NCBI GenBank assembly: GCA_016871915.1
Contig: VHBP01000020.1
Location: forward strand, 1-41,333
Length of the DNA stretch: 41,333 nt
DNA from: Gemmatimonadota bacterium
Lineage (GTDB): Bacteria; Gemmatimonadota; Gemmatimonadetes; Gemmatimonadales; Gemmatimonadaceae
Direction: 5' to 3'
Part shown: in pieces, positions 1 to 8,594 of the stretch
Position numbering within the stretch: the stretch's first letter is position 1
Layout of the letters: each line of letters begins with the position of its first letter
Translations under genes and position numbers: made by a program
The notes under the pieces: generated by a model
What the model saw: the letters and a program-made list of their open reading frames with translations, nothing else
Databases searched by the model: none
What the model was told of the DNA's origin: nothing

Positions 1-409
1 AGGCGTTCCGCCGCGCGGTGCTCCGGCTCTTCGTGCGCCTCAAGCTGTTTGATGAGGAGCAGGCCGCCGGCGTGCTCACCTGGCCCCACTCGGGGTCCAC
101 GTGCACACCGCCGTGTGGGAGGGCTCCTTCGGTTGCCCGAGGAAGATCGCGCGTTCGCGACGCGGCTCGCCCGGTACTGCGCGTGGAACCCCGTCGCGCT
201 GGAGCGGCTCACCTCTCACCGCGGAGCGACCGCGGTGACGTACCGATCCGACAAGTCGGAGGGGCCGACGGCGGGGACCGAGACCGCCGACCCGCTCGCG
301 TTCCTGGCCCGGGTGCTCGTGCACATCCCGGACAAGGGGCAGGTCACGACTCGGTACTACGGCTGGTATGCCAACCGTCCGCGCGGGATGCGGGGCAAGG
401 CGGCGTCAG
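1..409 (+). pseudogene. Remnant of an IS91-like transposase, frameshifted and cut by the window edge
   Basis: Recognisable pieces of the C-terminal part of an IS91-family (Y2) transposase occur in order but in three frames. One frame gives a segment near 18-90 (RLKLFDEEQAAGVLTWPHSG). A second gives HVHTAVWEG near 95-121. The third gives EEDRAFATRLARYCAWNPVALERL, then VTYRSDKSEGPTAGTE and RYYGWYANRPRGMRG, from about 133 to 400. These pieces match the usual tail of such transposases, which mobilise DNA by rolling-circle transposition. At least two frameshifts and missing residues make it non-functional. The 5' part lies outside the window. It marks the left edge of the metal-handling island and suggests past mobility there. 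Confidence 0.8.
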
Positions 410-445
410 GCAGAAGAATCACCCAGCGCTTGAGCTGCGGGACCC

Positions 446-739
446 TCATGCATGCCGAATCGACGTGCCGCGTGGCGGCTCGGCTTCAGGCTGCGCATCC
501 GCCACATCGGCCTCCGTCACCTCCCCGATGGGCCGCGGCACCTTCGCCACCCACTTGTAGCCAGTGGCGTCTAGGGTTGCCAGTACCGTCTCGATCGGTG
601 GGCACCCCGGCTCACTGCACCGGAGCTCTGTGACGAGCACCACGGCATCGTCAGGCAAGGAGAGGCGCCTACGCAACCATCCTTTCACGAGCGTGAGCTG
701 CGCGGCATCGGGGCGAGCGCGCGGCTGGAAAAGGGACAT
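446..739 (-). CDS. Small conserved protein next to the cobalt cluster
   Basis: This 97-residue protein starts at MSLFQPRARP, with a weak GAGAAG-like site upstream. The reading frame extends further upstream but has low-complexity Arg-rich content there, so the internal ATG is preferred. The core carries a TELRCSEPGCPPIETVLA motif with two cysteines, followed by a WVAKVPRPIGEVTEADV segment. I recall similar small proteins beside CobW-type GTPase genes, but I cannot name a tested function. The CSEPGC pair could bind metal or a cluster; this is inference. The gene is divergent from cbiM, across a 299-base spacer. Its C-terminal tail abuts the transposase remnant, so the last 15 or so residues may be altered. 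Confidence 0.7.
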   Translation of the reverse strand: MSLFQPRARPDAAQLTLVKGWLRRRLSLPDDAVVLVTELRCSEPGCPPIETVLATLDATGYKWVAKVPRPIGEVTEADVADAQPEAEPPRGTSIRHA

Positions 740-1038
740 TGGCTTCTCGAGGGACTGGTGACGTCTCGCGCGCCGGAGTTCGCGTGCGAGTGCGGTCGTT
801 GGCGTAGAGTCGCACCCAAGTGAGCCGTCATCGCGTCGCAAAGCTGTCGAGTGGTCGATTCCGAGTGCTCGACGGTCGGATTCGCGTGGTGAAGCCGCGC
901 GCGTAGCCCGACCGATGGGATTCGACCGTTCACCGGCCCAAGACGTCCGGTCAACCGCCGACTGACGCCATCCCGGAGCGAATGCTCGAGGATTCAGAGT
1001 CTGGTTCGTAGTACGCTTGTCGCGCACGAGGATCTCTC
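740..1038. other. Divergent intergenic region between the small protein gene and cbiM
   Basis: This 299-base spacer should contain the promoters of both flanking units. I looked for a cobalamin riboswitch because cbiMNQO operons often have one, but saw no B12-box-like core. The clearest structure is an inverted repeat GTCGAG-N16-CTCGAC at 846-873. No convincing -35/-10 pair was found. A ribosome binding site for cbiM, CGAGGAT, lies at 1028-1034. Confidence 0.5.
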
Positions 1039-1683
1039 ATGCATATCGTCGAAGGCTTTCTCCCAGTCCGACACGCGATTGGCTGGACCGTCGCTGCGCT
1101 GCCGTTCGTCGCCGTTTCGGCGCGCGCGGTAAGCCGGCGCGTGAACGCGGAGCCTGCGCAGCGTATGCGGCTGGCCGCGAGCGGAGCTTTCGTGCTGCTC
1201 CTCAGTTCGCTCAAGCTGCCCTCGCTCGCCGGAAGCTCGGCGCATCCCACAGGCACGGGGCTCGGCAGCGTACTCGTGGGGCAGGCGTGCATGCCGGTCA
1301 TGGCAGGCTTGGTGTTGCTGTTCCAAGCAGTGGTGCTGGCACACGGCGGCCTGACCACATGGGGAGCTAACGTGTTCTCGTTGGGTGTCGTGGGCCCGTG
1401 GGTGGCCATCGGCACGTTCCGGTTGGCCGAGCGCGTCGGGGCCAGCCCGCCGCTCGCCGTCGGCGTCGCCGCCGCTTGTGCGGACCTTGCGACCTATGCG
1501 TGCACGGCGATGCAACTCGCGTGGGCATTCCCAGGCGCCACAGGGGTAACGGACGCCTTCGTGCGGTTTGCCCTGGTGTTTGGCGTGACCCAACTGCCGT
1601 TGGCGGCCCTGGAGGGTGTGTTTAGCGCCGCGGTGTGGAAGTCCATCGCACCGCTGTCAGGCCGCCGTCCGGCCCTCGCGTGA
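1039..1683 (+). CDS. cbiM: Cobalt ECF transporter substrate-binding membrane component CbiM
   Basis: The 214-residue integral membrane protein begins MHIVEGFLP, the CbiM N-terminal signature in which the amino terminus and His2 help coordinate Co2+ inside the membrane. A second family motif, SSAHPTGTGLG, lies near residues 66-76, and several long apolar segments follow. CbiM is the substrate-specific S component of the CbiMNQO energy-coupling-factor cobalt importer. The start is fixed by the required Met-His pair and by a CGAGGAT site 5-11 bases upstream. It is the first gene of the operon and its stop overlaps the GTG of cbiN. A nickel-specific NikM is an alternative, but the presence of CbiN and of CobW and adenosyltransferase genes favours cobalt. 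Confidence 0.93.
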   Translation: MHIVEGFLPVRHAIGWTVAALPFVAVSARAVSRRVNAEPAQRMRLAASGAFVLLLSSLKLPSLAGSSAHPTGTGLGSVLVGQACMPVMAGLVLLFQAVVLAHGGLTTWGANVFSLGVVGPWVAIGTFRLAERVGASPPLAVGVAAACADLATYACTAMQLAWAFPGATGVTDAFVRFALVFGVTQLPLAALEGVFSAAVWKSIAPLSGRRPALA

Positions 1684-1973
1684 GCACGCGGTCGTGGCGG
1701 CTCCATGTGCGGGCTGCGTCGGCTGGCGCGGTTGCCGGCGCGCTGCTGACCCTGAGCGCGCACGTACTGGCGGGTGATCGTCGCGGCACGGACGATGCCG
1801 CGCGCGAGACGGCGACGCAGCTGGCACCGCAATTTGAGCCGTGGGCGCAACCGCTGATCGAGATCAGTGACGGCGCGCAGCTTCCGCTGTTTGTGGTACA
1901 GGGCATGCTCGGCGGCGCGCTGCTCAGCGTGAGCGTCGCGGTGCTGCGACGCGGGCGGTTCGATGCATCGTAG
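1680..1973 (+). CDS. cbiN: Cobalt ECF transporter accessory protein CbiN
   Basis: The 97-residue protein starts at a GTG that overlaps the cbiM stop codon (GTGA), so translation is probably coupled. It has an N-terminal membrane segment (about residues 8-26), a periplasmic loop and a second membrane segment (about 68-86). The loop contains a GTDDAARE stretch and a PWAQPLIEISDGAQLPLFVVQ region that corresponds to the CbiN signature before its second helix. CbiN is a small two-helix protein needed together with CbiM for cobalt uptake. Upstream in-frame codons exist but would lie well inside cbiM. Confidence 0.85.
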   Translation: MSTRSWRLHVRAASAGAVAGALLTLSAHVLAGDRRGTDDAARETATQLAPQFEPWAQPLIEISDGAQLPLFVVQGMLGGALLSVSVAVLRRGRFDAS

Positions 1974-2691
1974 CGGGCCGGTGCGGAGAGGCTGGCGACA
2001 GCGGCATCCGCTGCCCAAAGCGCTGCTCAGCGGCGGCTTGCTGGCGGCGGCATTGGCCTTGCCACACCCTGGTGGCCTGCTGGTCGCCCTCGTCGCTCCG
2101 GCACTGGCCGTTGGCCGTGCCGGCGTGAGAGTCCGGCAGTTCTGGCGCGCCGCACGAGCACCGCTGGCATTCGTGCTACTCGCGGCGCTAACCGTCGCAC
2201 CGAGTATGCAGGTCACAGCCAGCGGACTGACATTCGATGGGTTTAGTCTCGACGCCGCCTGGCCCCTCCTCACCCGCAGCCTTGGCGCGCTCGCGGCTAT
2301 GCTCCTGCTGACGCTGTCGACACCGCCGGCGGACCTGCTGCGCCTGCTGCAGCGCCTTGGCGTCCCTGTAGCAGTCGCGGAGGTCGGGCTGGGCATGCTC
2401 CGCTTGCTCGATATCCTTGGCGAGGAGCGGCAGCGGTTGCAGCAGGTCACGACACTGCGTGGGGGCACCGTGAGCACGGCGGCGCAGCGCCGGAGTGCGA
2501 CCGCCATGGCGAGCACGCTATTCGAACGCGGCATCCGGCGGGCGGACCGCCTCGGACTCGCGCTGCAGTTGCGGAGTCCGGAAGGCCTGCTTGCCACCCA
2601 GCCCGGGCACGACGCGTTGCGTGCGTCCGACGTTGCATGGTCCGCGGCGGTCGCGACGATTCCGCTGTTGATGTGGTGGCGCTGGTCATGA
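1963..2691 (+). CDS. cbiQ: Cobalt ECF transporter transmembrane T component CbiQ
   Basis: This 242-residue membrane protein overlaps the end of cbiN by 11 bases and is itself overlapped by the ATGA start of cbiO. It has five or so apolar segments and a cytoplasmic region around residues 105-205. That region includes a DLLRLLQRLGVP helix and an RRADRLGLALQLR segment, matching the coupling helices by which CbiQ transmits ATPase motion to CbiM. CbiQ is the scaffold of the CbiMNQO complex. Confidence 0.88.
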   Translation: MHRSGPVRRGWRQRHPLPKALLSGGLLAAALALPHPGGLLVALVAPALAVGRAGVRVRQFWRAARAPLAFVLLAALTVAPSMQVTASGLTFDGFSLDAAWPLLTRSLGALAAMLLLTLSTPPADLLRLLQRLGVPVAVAEVGLGMLRLLDILGEERQRLQQVTTLRGGTVSTAAQRRSATAMASTLFERGIRRADRLGLALQLRSPEGLLATQPGHDALRASDVAWSAAVATIPLLMWWRWS

Positions 2692-3902
2692 CCGCTGCGG
2701 ACCTTGTCTTCGACGGCGTCACGCTGCGCTACGGCGACACCGTGGGATGTCGTGACGTGTCGCTGCGCGCGACGGGCGGTCGCATCACCGTGTTGCTCGG
2801 TGAGAACGGATCGGGCAAGTCGAGCGTACTCGCGGCTGCGGCTGGGCTGCATCGGCTTGCGAGTGGCACCGTGCGCGCGGGCGACACGACGCTGGCATAC
2901 ACGCGTCGTGGGCTCGCGGACTGGCGACGACTTGTCGGTCTCGTGATGCACAATCCCGATGACCAACTTCTGGGCACAACCCTCTGCGAAGATGTGGCAT
3001 TCGGGCCGACAAACCTTGGCCTACCACCGCGAGAGATTGCGGCGCGCGTTGATCGTGTGCTCGCCGCACTTGACCTTGAGGAACTGCACGATGCCTCGCC
3101 CGCGTCGCTGAGCCACGGACAGAAGCTGCGCGCGGCGATCGCAGGGGTCATCGCGATGGACCCGCCAGTCCTGTTACTGGATGAACCCACCAGTGGCCTC
3201 GACACGGCAGCGACTACACAACTCGAGCATGTGCTACTCGAGATGCGCAACGCCGGGCGCTGCATTGTGTTAAGCACACACGACATCGAGTGTGCCTGGC
3301 GCATCGGTGACGACGCGGTCGTCCTGCAACATGGTGCCGTCGCCGCCGCTGGTGCCGTGCGCACACTTCTCGCTGACAGCGGGCGCTGCGCCACTCTGGG
3401 CTTGCGCCCACCGACCGCCGTGGCCGTCCGCGATGCACTGCAGGCGTGGGAACGTCCCCTGTCCGCCGCGATCGCCAACGAGACGTCATTCTCGCTAACG
3501 ACGAAGCGTCGCGCCTTGGCATCTGTCGTCGTGTGTGTGGGCTGCTGTTGCGGTCGCGTCGATCGTGGACGCCCAGCCGTGCCGGTGGATTGGCTCAAGG
3601 CAGAGTTCAAGCGCCGAAAACTGCTGCACCACGTGCACCTCACGATCAGCGGCTGCCTTGGCCCCTGCGACGTGCCGAACGTCGTCGCGATCGCCAGCGA
3701 CGCGGGCACCTTCTACCTCGGCCGCCTCGAGACGCAGCGCCACTTCGAGGCCCTCGTCGAATGGGCCAGCGACTCGTGGACCGCTGGCACACTGCTGCCG
3801 CTTCCACCGCTGCTCGCTCCGCTCCGCTTCGAACGCTTTGCAATGCCCGCCACCGCCGCGACGGCCGCAGCTGATGCGACTGTCACGGCCGTCATCCCCT
3901 AA
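2688..3902 (+). CDS. cbiO: Cobalt ECF ATPase CbiO fused to a thioredoxin-like [2Fe-2S] ferredoxin domain
   Basis: The 404-residue protein starts at an ATG overlapping the cbiQ stop (ATGA). Residues 5-235 are a full ABC ATPase: Walker A GENGSGKS near 38-45, Q-loop HNPDDQ near 89-94, signature LSHGQ near 142-146, Walker B VLLLDEP near 162-168, and a switch histidine in STHD. This domain energises cobalt import. After a linker, residues about 280-365 form a second domain with CVGCCCG (284-290) and GCLGPCD (323-329). That pattern is typical of thioredoxin-fold [2Fe-2S] ferredoxins of the COG3411/DUF1636 type. Ordinary CbiO has about 270 residues and lacks this part. The tail after 365 is Ala/Pro-rich. 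The fusion appears continuous with no frameshift. Confidence 0.9.
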   Translation: MTAADLVFDGVTLRYGDTVGCRDVSLRATGGRITVLLGENGSGKSSVLAAAAGLHRLASGTVRAGDTTLAYTRRGLADWRRLVGLVMHNPDDQLLGTTLCEDVAFGPTNLGLPPREIAARVDRVLAALDLEELHDASPASLSHGQKLRAAIAGVIAMDPPVLLLDEPTSGLDTAATTQLEHVLLEMRNAGRCIVLSTHDIECAWRIGDDAVVLQHGAVAAAGAVRTLLADSGRCATLGLRPPTAVAVRDALQAWERPLSAAIANETSFSLTTKRRALASVVVCVGCCCGRVDRGRPAVPVDWLKAEFKRRKLLHHVHLTISGCLGPCDVPNVVAIASDAGTFYLGRLETQRHFEALVEWASDSWTAGTLLPLPPLLAPLRFERFAMPATAATAAADATVTAVIP

Positions 3903-3922
3903 CTGTATCCGCCGGAGTCTCC

Positions 3923-5266
3923 ATGCCCGACACCCAAGTCCCAGTTACCGTCCTCACCGGCTTCCTCGGCGCCGGCAAGACCACGTTGCTCAACCGCATT
4001 CTCACTGAACAGCACGGTAAGCGTATCGCCGTAATCGAGAATGAGTTCGGCGAGATCGGCATCGACAACAACCTGGTCATTAACGCTGAGGAAGAAGTCT
4101 TCGAGATGAACAACGGGTGCATTTGCTGTACCGTGCGCGGCGATCTCATTCGCATCCTTGGCAGCTTGATGCGCCGCCGCGAGAAGTTTGACTACATCCT
4201 CATCGAGACGACGGGGCTGGCTGACCCAGCGCCGGTGGCGCAGACGTTCTTCGTCGATGATGAGATCCAGAGCAAGCTTCGGCTCGATGGTGTCGTCACT
4301 GTGGTCGACGCGAAGCACGTGTGGATGCACCTTGAATCGTCCAGCGAGTGCCAGGAGCAGATAGCCTTTGCCGATATGATCATTCTGAACAAGATCGACC
4401 TGGTGCCGGCTGACCAGGTCGAGGTGCTGGAGCAGCGCGTGCAGGCGATGAACGCCATGGCGCGCGTCGTCCGCGCCAAGGACGCGGTCGTGGACATCCC
4501 GGCCCTGCTCGACATCGGCGGCTTCGACCTCGAGCGGGCATTGAAGGTAAATCCGGCCTTTCTCGAGCCGGAATATCCGTTCGAATGGGCGGGCGAGTAC
4601 GCGCTCATGGCCGGGCGCCATGTGCTGACGCTGCAAGTGGGCCCTGACCCCGCGATGGAACTGCTGTTCCTCCGCTACGCTGGGGACGGCGACGGCATTG
4701 CCGCGACGACGGAACACGCGGCTCGGCGCTTCTCGTACGAGACCGTCCCTGTCGGGAGCGGCGGCAGTCTCGCGCCGAGCGACACGCCGGTGAGGCTGCA
4801 CTTGGCGCAGAAGGGTGCGACGACCGTCTACCTCGACATACCGAGCGACGGGCGGTATGTGCTGTTTACCGAGCACCGACCGGAGGAATTCGCTGCGACG
4901 TTTGAGGCACCGAGCGGCGCAGTCGCATCGCTGCGCGAACATGTGTTCAACCCTGAACACGAGCACGATGACGAGGTGACATCCGTGGGTCTCGAATCGA
5001 AGCGCCCACTCGACGGGAAGAAGCTCAACGCATGGTTCTCAAAGATCCTGATGGAGAAGGGTGTCGACATCTTCCGGATGAAGGGCATCGTCGCCATTGA
5101 CCAGGAGCCGGAGCGCTTCGTGTTCCAAGGGGTGCACATGCTGTTCGACGGCCGACCGGGAGGGCGGTGGCAAACGGATGAGCCGCGGCACAGCCAGTTG
5201 GTGTTCATTGGGCGCAACCTCGATCGCGCTGAACTGGAGACGGGGTTCCAAGCGTGTCTCGCCTAG
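3923..5266 (+). CDS. CobW-type G3E GTPase, probable metallochaperone
   Basis: The 447-residue protein belongs to the COG0523/CobW branch of the G3E P-loop GTPases. The Walker A motif GFLGAGKTT spans residues 13-21, the metal-binding CICC (CxCC) motif lies at 66-69, the ETTGLADP switch is near 104-111, and the NKID guanine-specificity motif is near 154-157. The C-terminal CobW domain covers about 345-447, preceded by a His/Asp-rich stretch (NPEHEHDDE) that may bind metal. Residues about 205-340 form an extra middle region that many shorter family members lack. Such proteins use GTP to deliver Co2+, Zn2+ or other metals to client proteins. The gene sits 20 bases after cbiO, which supports a role with cobalt. 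The exact client is unknown. Confidence 0.88.
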   Translation: MPDTQVPVTVLTGFLGAGKTTLLNRILTEQHGKRIAVIENEFGEIGIDNNLVINAEEEVFEMNNGCICCTVRGDLIRILGSLMRRREKFDYILIETTGLADPAPVAQTFFVDDEIQSKLRLDGVVTVVDAKHVWMHLESSSECQEQIAFADMIILNKIDLVPADQVEVLEQRVQAMNAMARVVRAKDAVVDIPALLDIGGFDLERALKVNPAFLEPEYPFEWAGEYALMAGRHVLTLQVGPDPAMELLFLRYAGDGDGIAATTEHAARRFSYETVPVGSGGSLAPSDTPVRLHLAQKGATTVYLDIPSDGRYVLFTEHRPEEFAATFEAPSGAVASLREHVFNPEHEHDDEVTSVGLESKRPLDGKKLNAWFSKILMEKGVDIFRMKGIVAIDQEPERFVFQGVHMLFDGRPGGRWQTDEPRHSQLVFIGRNLDRAELETGFQACLA

Positions 5267-6285
5267 CTGACGCCGCCGCCGAGCGCGTGTGGGGCTTGGC
5301 GATTCCTGAGTTTCCTCGCGCCTTGGCGTGGCTTGCGCCGCAGGGGCGGCGGGTGGCGGTGCTGAGCAGTGAAGGCACGCTGGCGGCCATCGATACCGTG
5401 GCTGGCGATGGCCTCTGGCGCACGGCGGCGCATCAGGGCGCGTCTGCACTCGCGGTGTCTCCGGACGGCCGCATCGTCGCGACGGGCGGCGAGGATGGCA
5501 TGCTGCGCCTCTGGAATGCCGAGGATGGCACGGCCATCGCCGAGGTTCGCGCCCGCGGGTGGGTCGAGCGAATTGCGTGGACACCCGACAGTCGGAGGGT
5601 GGCCTGCTCGGCGGGGCGCTGCGTCTGGCTCTGTTCGGCGACCGGCGAGATCGAGCGCGTCCTCGACGGGCATCTGTCGACGATTGCGAGCCTCGCGTGG
5701 CGTGCCGACGGGGCGCAGCTTGCGGTCGCGCACTATGGCGGTGTCACGCTCTGGGAGCCGGAATTGGAGGCGCCGCGACGCATGCTTGAGCGGAAGGGGT
5801 CGATCCTCGACGTCGCGTGGCATCCGAAGGGCCGGTGGCTCGCCGCCGGATGCCAAGACCAAGCGGTGCAGCTCTGGAATCTTCGCGCCGCTAAGCACCT
5901 CTACATGTCAGGATACATGACCAAGCTCTCGTGTGTGGCCTGGGACCGGGACGGGCGCTACCTCGCGACCGCCGGCGGCCCCGGCGCAACCGTTTGGGAC
6001 TTTGCAGGCGCCGGGCCAGAGGGCAGTCGCCCGCTCTCGTTGCATGGTCATGAGAACCTGGTCACGGCGCTTGCATGGCGGCCGACAGGAACCGCGATTG
6101 CCGTTGGCGATGCCGATGGCCGAACACAGCTGTGGCGCATCAATGGCAAGGCCGCCGATCGCCGGGCGCGCTTGGAGTGTGGCGGCGGCGTTGCCGCGCT
6201 GGTGTGGTCCCCCGACGGCGAGATGCTGGTTGTGGCCAGCGAGGACGGGAACATCGATGGATTCATCGTACGGAGGCAGGGGTAA
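5254..6285 (+). CDS. WD40-repeat protein linked to the CobW GTPase
   Basis: This 343-residue protein starts at a GTG that overlaps the cobW-like gene by 13 bases. It consists almost entirely of WD40-type blades, with repeated [20 protein letters not shown]-like units ending in LW, VW or VWD around residues 87, 125, 169, 210, 248 and 294. It probably folds into a seven-bladed propeller, an interaction platform without catalytic residues. There is no signal peptide, so it should act in the cytoplasm. The overlap with the GTPase gene suggests that the two proteins work together. Its role in metal handling is not established from the sequence. Confidence 0.82.
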   Translation: MSRLADAAAERVWGLAIPEFPRALAWLAPQGRRVAVLSSEGTLAAIDTVAGDGLWRTAAHQGASALAVSPDGRIVATGGEDGMLRLWNAEDGTAIAEVRARGWVERIAWTPDSRRVACSAGRCVWLCSATGEIERVLDGHLSTIASLAWRADGAQLAVAHYGGVTLWEPELEAPRRMLERKGSILDVAWHPKGRWLAAGCQDQAVQLWNLRAAKHLYMSGYMTKLSCVAWDRDGRYLATAGGPGATVWDFAGAGPEGSRPLSLHGHENLVTALAWRPTGTAIAVGDADGRTQLWRINGKAADRRARLECGGGVAALVWSPDGEMLVVASEDGNIDGFIVRRQG

Positions 6286-6288
6286 GCG

Positions 6289-6666
6289 ATGACGACGTGG
6301 AATCTCAGCGGAACGGAGCGCCTCGTGTTGCTCTGCAACGGCGACACCTGCATGAGCCGCGGCGGTGACGCCGTGACCGTCGCGCTGCGGCGCGCGCTGC
6401 AGGCGGAGGGGCTGGATCCGCAGGTGCACACGGCACGGACACGCTGCCTGGGACGCTGCGATGATGGCTGCACGGTGGTCGTGCAGCCCGACAATGTGTG
6501 GTACCGCACCGTGACGCCAGACTCGGCCGCGCAGATCGTCACCGAGCACTTGGTGGCCAACCGCCCGGTTGCGCCGCTGGTGAGTTTCCGGCCTGCAGAA
6601 GAGGGTGGCTTGATGCAGGTCGGAGGCGTCACCGACGGCAAAATAAAGCCGGGACTCGAGCGGTGA
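6289..6666 (+). CDS. Thioredoxin-like [2Fe-2S] ferredoxin family protein
   Basis: The 125-residue protein has LLCNGDTC near residues 14-21 and RCLGRCDDGC near 52-61. This is the four-cysteine arrangement of thioredoxin-fold [2Fe-2S] ferredoxins (COG3411; also the fold of the NuoE C-terminal domain). The WYRTVTPDSAAQIVTEHL segment resembles the final strand and helix of that fold. It starts three bases after the WD40 gene, and its stop overlaps the GTG of the permease gene. It is the second copy of this fold in the operon, after the one fused to CbiO. It could pass electrons or sense metal or redox state; neither is shown. Confidence 0.8.
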   Translation: MTTWNLSGTERLVLLCNGDTCMSRGGDAVTVALRRALQAEGLDPQVHTARTRCLGRCDDGCTVVVQPDNVWYRTVTPDSAAQIVTEHLVANRPVAPLVSFRPAEEGGLMQVGGVTDGKIKPGLER

Positions 6667-7745
6667 CCATCGGCGCGATTGTGAGCGAATTCGGATTGCG
6701 GCTTATCGCAAATCTACTCGAGGTCGCGCCATCGCTCGTGCTCGCCTACGCCATCACGGGACTGGCTAGCGAGTTTGTCCCAGCTGCGTCGCTCGCGTGG
6801 CTGGGGAAAGGGTCATCCTTCGTTCGTGCATTGAAGGGTATGGCAATCGCTGCGCCGATGCCGCTGTGCTCCTGCTCCGCCGTGCCGCTCTTTCAGCGGC
6901 TCAGTGCTGTGCCGGGCGGCGGCGTCGCCGCGTTCGCGTTCCTGCTTGCCGGGCCTGAGCTCGGCTTGGACTCGGTGTTGATCTCGATTCCGCTCCTCGG
7001 CGCACCCATGACTGCGCTCCGCACCGCCGCCGCGGTGCTGGTCGCGGTGGTCGTCGCACTGATCCTTGGGCGCGCCGTGGGTGACGCGGCACCCGTGCCG
7101 ACAGGTCGGCGGGCGATGCCCGTCACGACGCCAATCGCTCCACCAGTGCGGGAGCGCATGCGGCGCGCGTTCCACTTCGGATTCGAAGAGTCGCTCGGGC
7201 ACACCTTGCTGTGGATCTTGGCTGGATTGCTAGTAGCGGCACTCGTGGCCCCGACGCCAGCGGCGGCCACTGTCGCCTCGTGGCCGACGCCGCTGCAAAT
7301 CCTTGCTCTCGCTGCCCTCGGGATGCCGACGTACGTCTGCGCCAGCGCGGCGACGCCACTGGTCGCGACGCTTCTCGCCAGCGGCGTGTCGCCGGGCGCG
7401 GGTATTGCATTCTTGATCGCCGGGCCGGCGACGAACCTCACGACGTTCGCGCTGGTCGCGCGCTGCTATGGCCGACCGGCCGCACGTCTGTTCACGGCGT
7501 CGGTGCTGTTGACCGTGGTCGGTGTCGCATGGGCGGCTGACAGCGCGGCACGTCGGCTTGACGTCGAAGCGCCCCTCGCCAGCAGTGCTGTGGTCGAGAG
7601 TGCATCGGTGTGGCAACTGGTCGCGGTCGCGCTGCTTGGCATCGCGCTGTCACGGCTCATCATCCGCCGCGGCTGGCGACACTTCGTGGCAGAACTTCGG
7701 GCGCCGTTTGCGACAGTGCCGCATGCCGACGCGCCACGGCTGTAG
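6663..7745 (+). CDS. ArsP/SO_0444-like permease, probable metal or metalloid efflux
   Basis: The 360-residue membrane protein starts at GTG in a GTGA overlap with the ferredoxin gene. It has about eight to ten membrane segments arranged in two halves. The first half carries the conserved PLCSCSAVPLF motif (near residues 63-73), and the second carries GMPTYVCASAATPL and AGPATNLTTF. These are hallmarks of the DUF318/ArsP permease family and the SO_0444 Cu/Zn efflux group. The paired cysteines of CSC are likely to line the path. As the last gene of an operon that begins with a cobalt importer, it may export excess metal. The substrate is inferred from context only. Confidence 0.8.
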   Translation: MTIGAIVSEFGLRLIANLLEVAPSLVLAYAITGLASEFVPAASLAWLGKGSSFVRALKGMAIAAPMPLCSCSAVPLFQRLSAVPGGGVAAFAFLLAGPELGLDSVLISIPLLGAPMTALRTAAAVLVAVVVALILGRAVGDAAPVPTGRRAMPVTTPIAPPVRERMRRAFHFGFEESLGHTLLWILAGLLVAALVAPTPAAATVASWPTPLQILALAALGMPTYVCASAATPLVATLLASGVSPGAGIAFLIAGPATNLTTFALVARCYGRPAARLFTASVLLTVVGVAWAADSAARRLDVEAPLASSAVVESASVWQLVAVALLGIALSRLIIRRGWRHFVAELRAPFATVPHADAPRL

Positions 7746-8213
7746 CAACCTCAGCGCTTCCGCGTGATACTCACCAGGCAAAGAGCGCTGTCCGTCACGC
7801 AGGAATGCAGAGCGTCAGGAGCGTGATGGCGAGGCGCCTTCGGGCGCGGTGCAGCAGCATTAGAATGCCTCGTATGTCCGTTCAGGTAATCGGTCGGTTT
7901 GGTGAAGGATCATCGTCATCGTGGAGGGCGCCCTTTGTCTCTCGCTTGGCATGGGTTGCTCCGACTGACCCAACGGGCCAGAACGATTCGCGAAGGATTA
8001 GAGACTGACTGTTCCAAACTTTGCAAATTCACAATTACTCGCGTCACCTTCATGAGCCCCCAGCCCAGCGTCCCGCTGAGGGAGAGCAGGAAGAGCGCGA
8101 AGGCCCCAACTACGCCGCGCTAGTGGCCGTCGAGCTGGTCATCGTCGCCGAGATGGAGGATGAGGGGGCGAACCATTAGTTCGTGGCTTGGCCCCGCATC
8201 GGTCGGATCGAGG

Positions 8214-8351
8214 TCAATCGGCTTTGTGCTCGATGGCGTCGAGGAGAGACTGTAACGTGAGGAAGATGTCGCGCGTGGCCTCCGCACGGATCACCCGTCC
8301 GCGGTTGTATGCCCGACCGAGGTTGGCAACGCATCCGCCGGGGTAGGGCAT
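8214..8351 (-). CDS. Possible 45-residue protein or gene fragment
   Basis: An ATG-to-TGA frame encodes MPYPGGCVANLGRAYNRG followed by a helix-like segment, EATRDIFLTLQSLLDAIEHK. The composition looks more protein-like than the surrounding shadow frames, and the C-terminal half could be an amphipathic helix. I do not recognise the family. It lies in a decayed spacer and may be the end of a lost gene instead of a functional small protein. Confidence 0.25.
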   Translation of the reverse strand: MPYPGGCVANLGRAYNRGRVIRAEATRDIFLTLQSLLDAIEHKAD

Positions 8352-8431
8352 CGCGGGGTTTTCGCTCCCGTGCGTCAGCAGCACAGAGAGGGGACGTGCC
8401 GGGCCGCTCGAACAGCCGCCGGCGATCGCGG

Positions 8432-8587
8432 GATGCCTTCATGGCGGGCTACCGGAATGCGGAGGTCCGCTGCCTCGACATCGACCCGCGTACGGCGGGG
8501 GTCGGGCCGATCGGGCACACGGGGTATTTCCTGCGTCGGGCGGAGCCGCTCTGGGGGGAGGTACTCGATTGGTTCAAGGGGCGGTGA
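8432..8587 (+). pseudogene. C-terminal remnant of an alpha/beta hydrolase
   Basis: A frame ending at 8587 encodes RDAFMAGYRNAEVRCLDI, then VGPIGHTGYFLRR and a final LWGEVLDWFKGR. In alpha/beta-fold hydrolases of the serine aminopeptidase type, the end of the protein carries the catalytic histidine in an IGH-GFF context followed by a terminal LW-WL helix, which this resembles. Nothing upstream in the same frame looks like the rest of such an enzyme. The piece is therefore read as a truncated relic just ahead of the S41 gene. Confidence 0.5.
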
Positions 8588-8594
8588 AACCGAG

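Larger units (their letters stand above)
7746..8594. other. Long spacer with decayed coding debris
   Basis: About 850 bases separate the metal operon from the next intact gene. A short hairpin with a TTCG loop (7834-7847, five-base stem) follows the permease but has no T-run, so it is a weak terminator candidate. On the minus strand around 8035-8120 there is a 20-residue apolar stretch interrupted upstream by an in-frame TAG, possibly the relic of a small membrane protein. A 45-codon minus-strand frame lies at 8214-8351 and an alpha/beta hydrolase-like tail at 8432-8587; both are listed separately. The rest shows nothing I can support. Confidence 0.6.

Noticed and set aside
740-1038. Cobalamin riboswitch upstream of cbiM
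   Set aside because: Expected from the operon type, but no B12-box-like core or convincing paired domains could be seen. A covariance-model search would decide.
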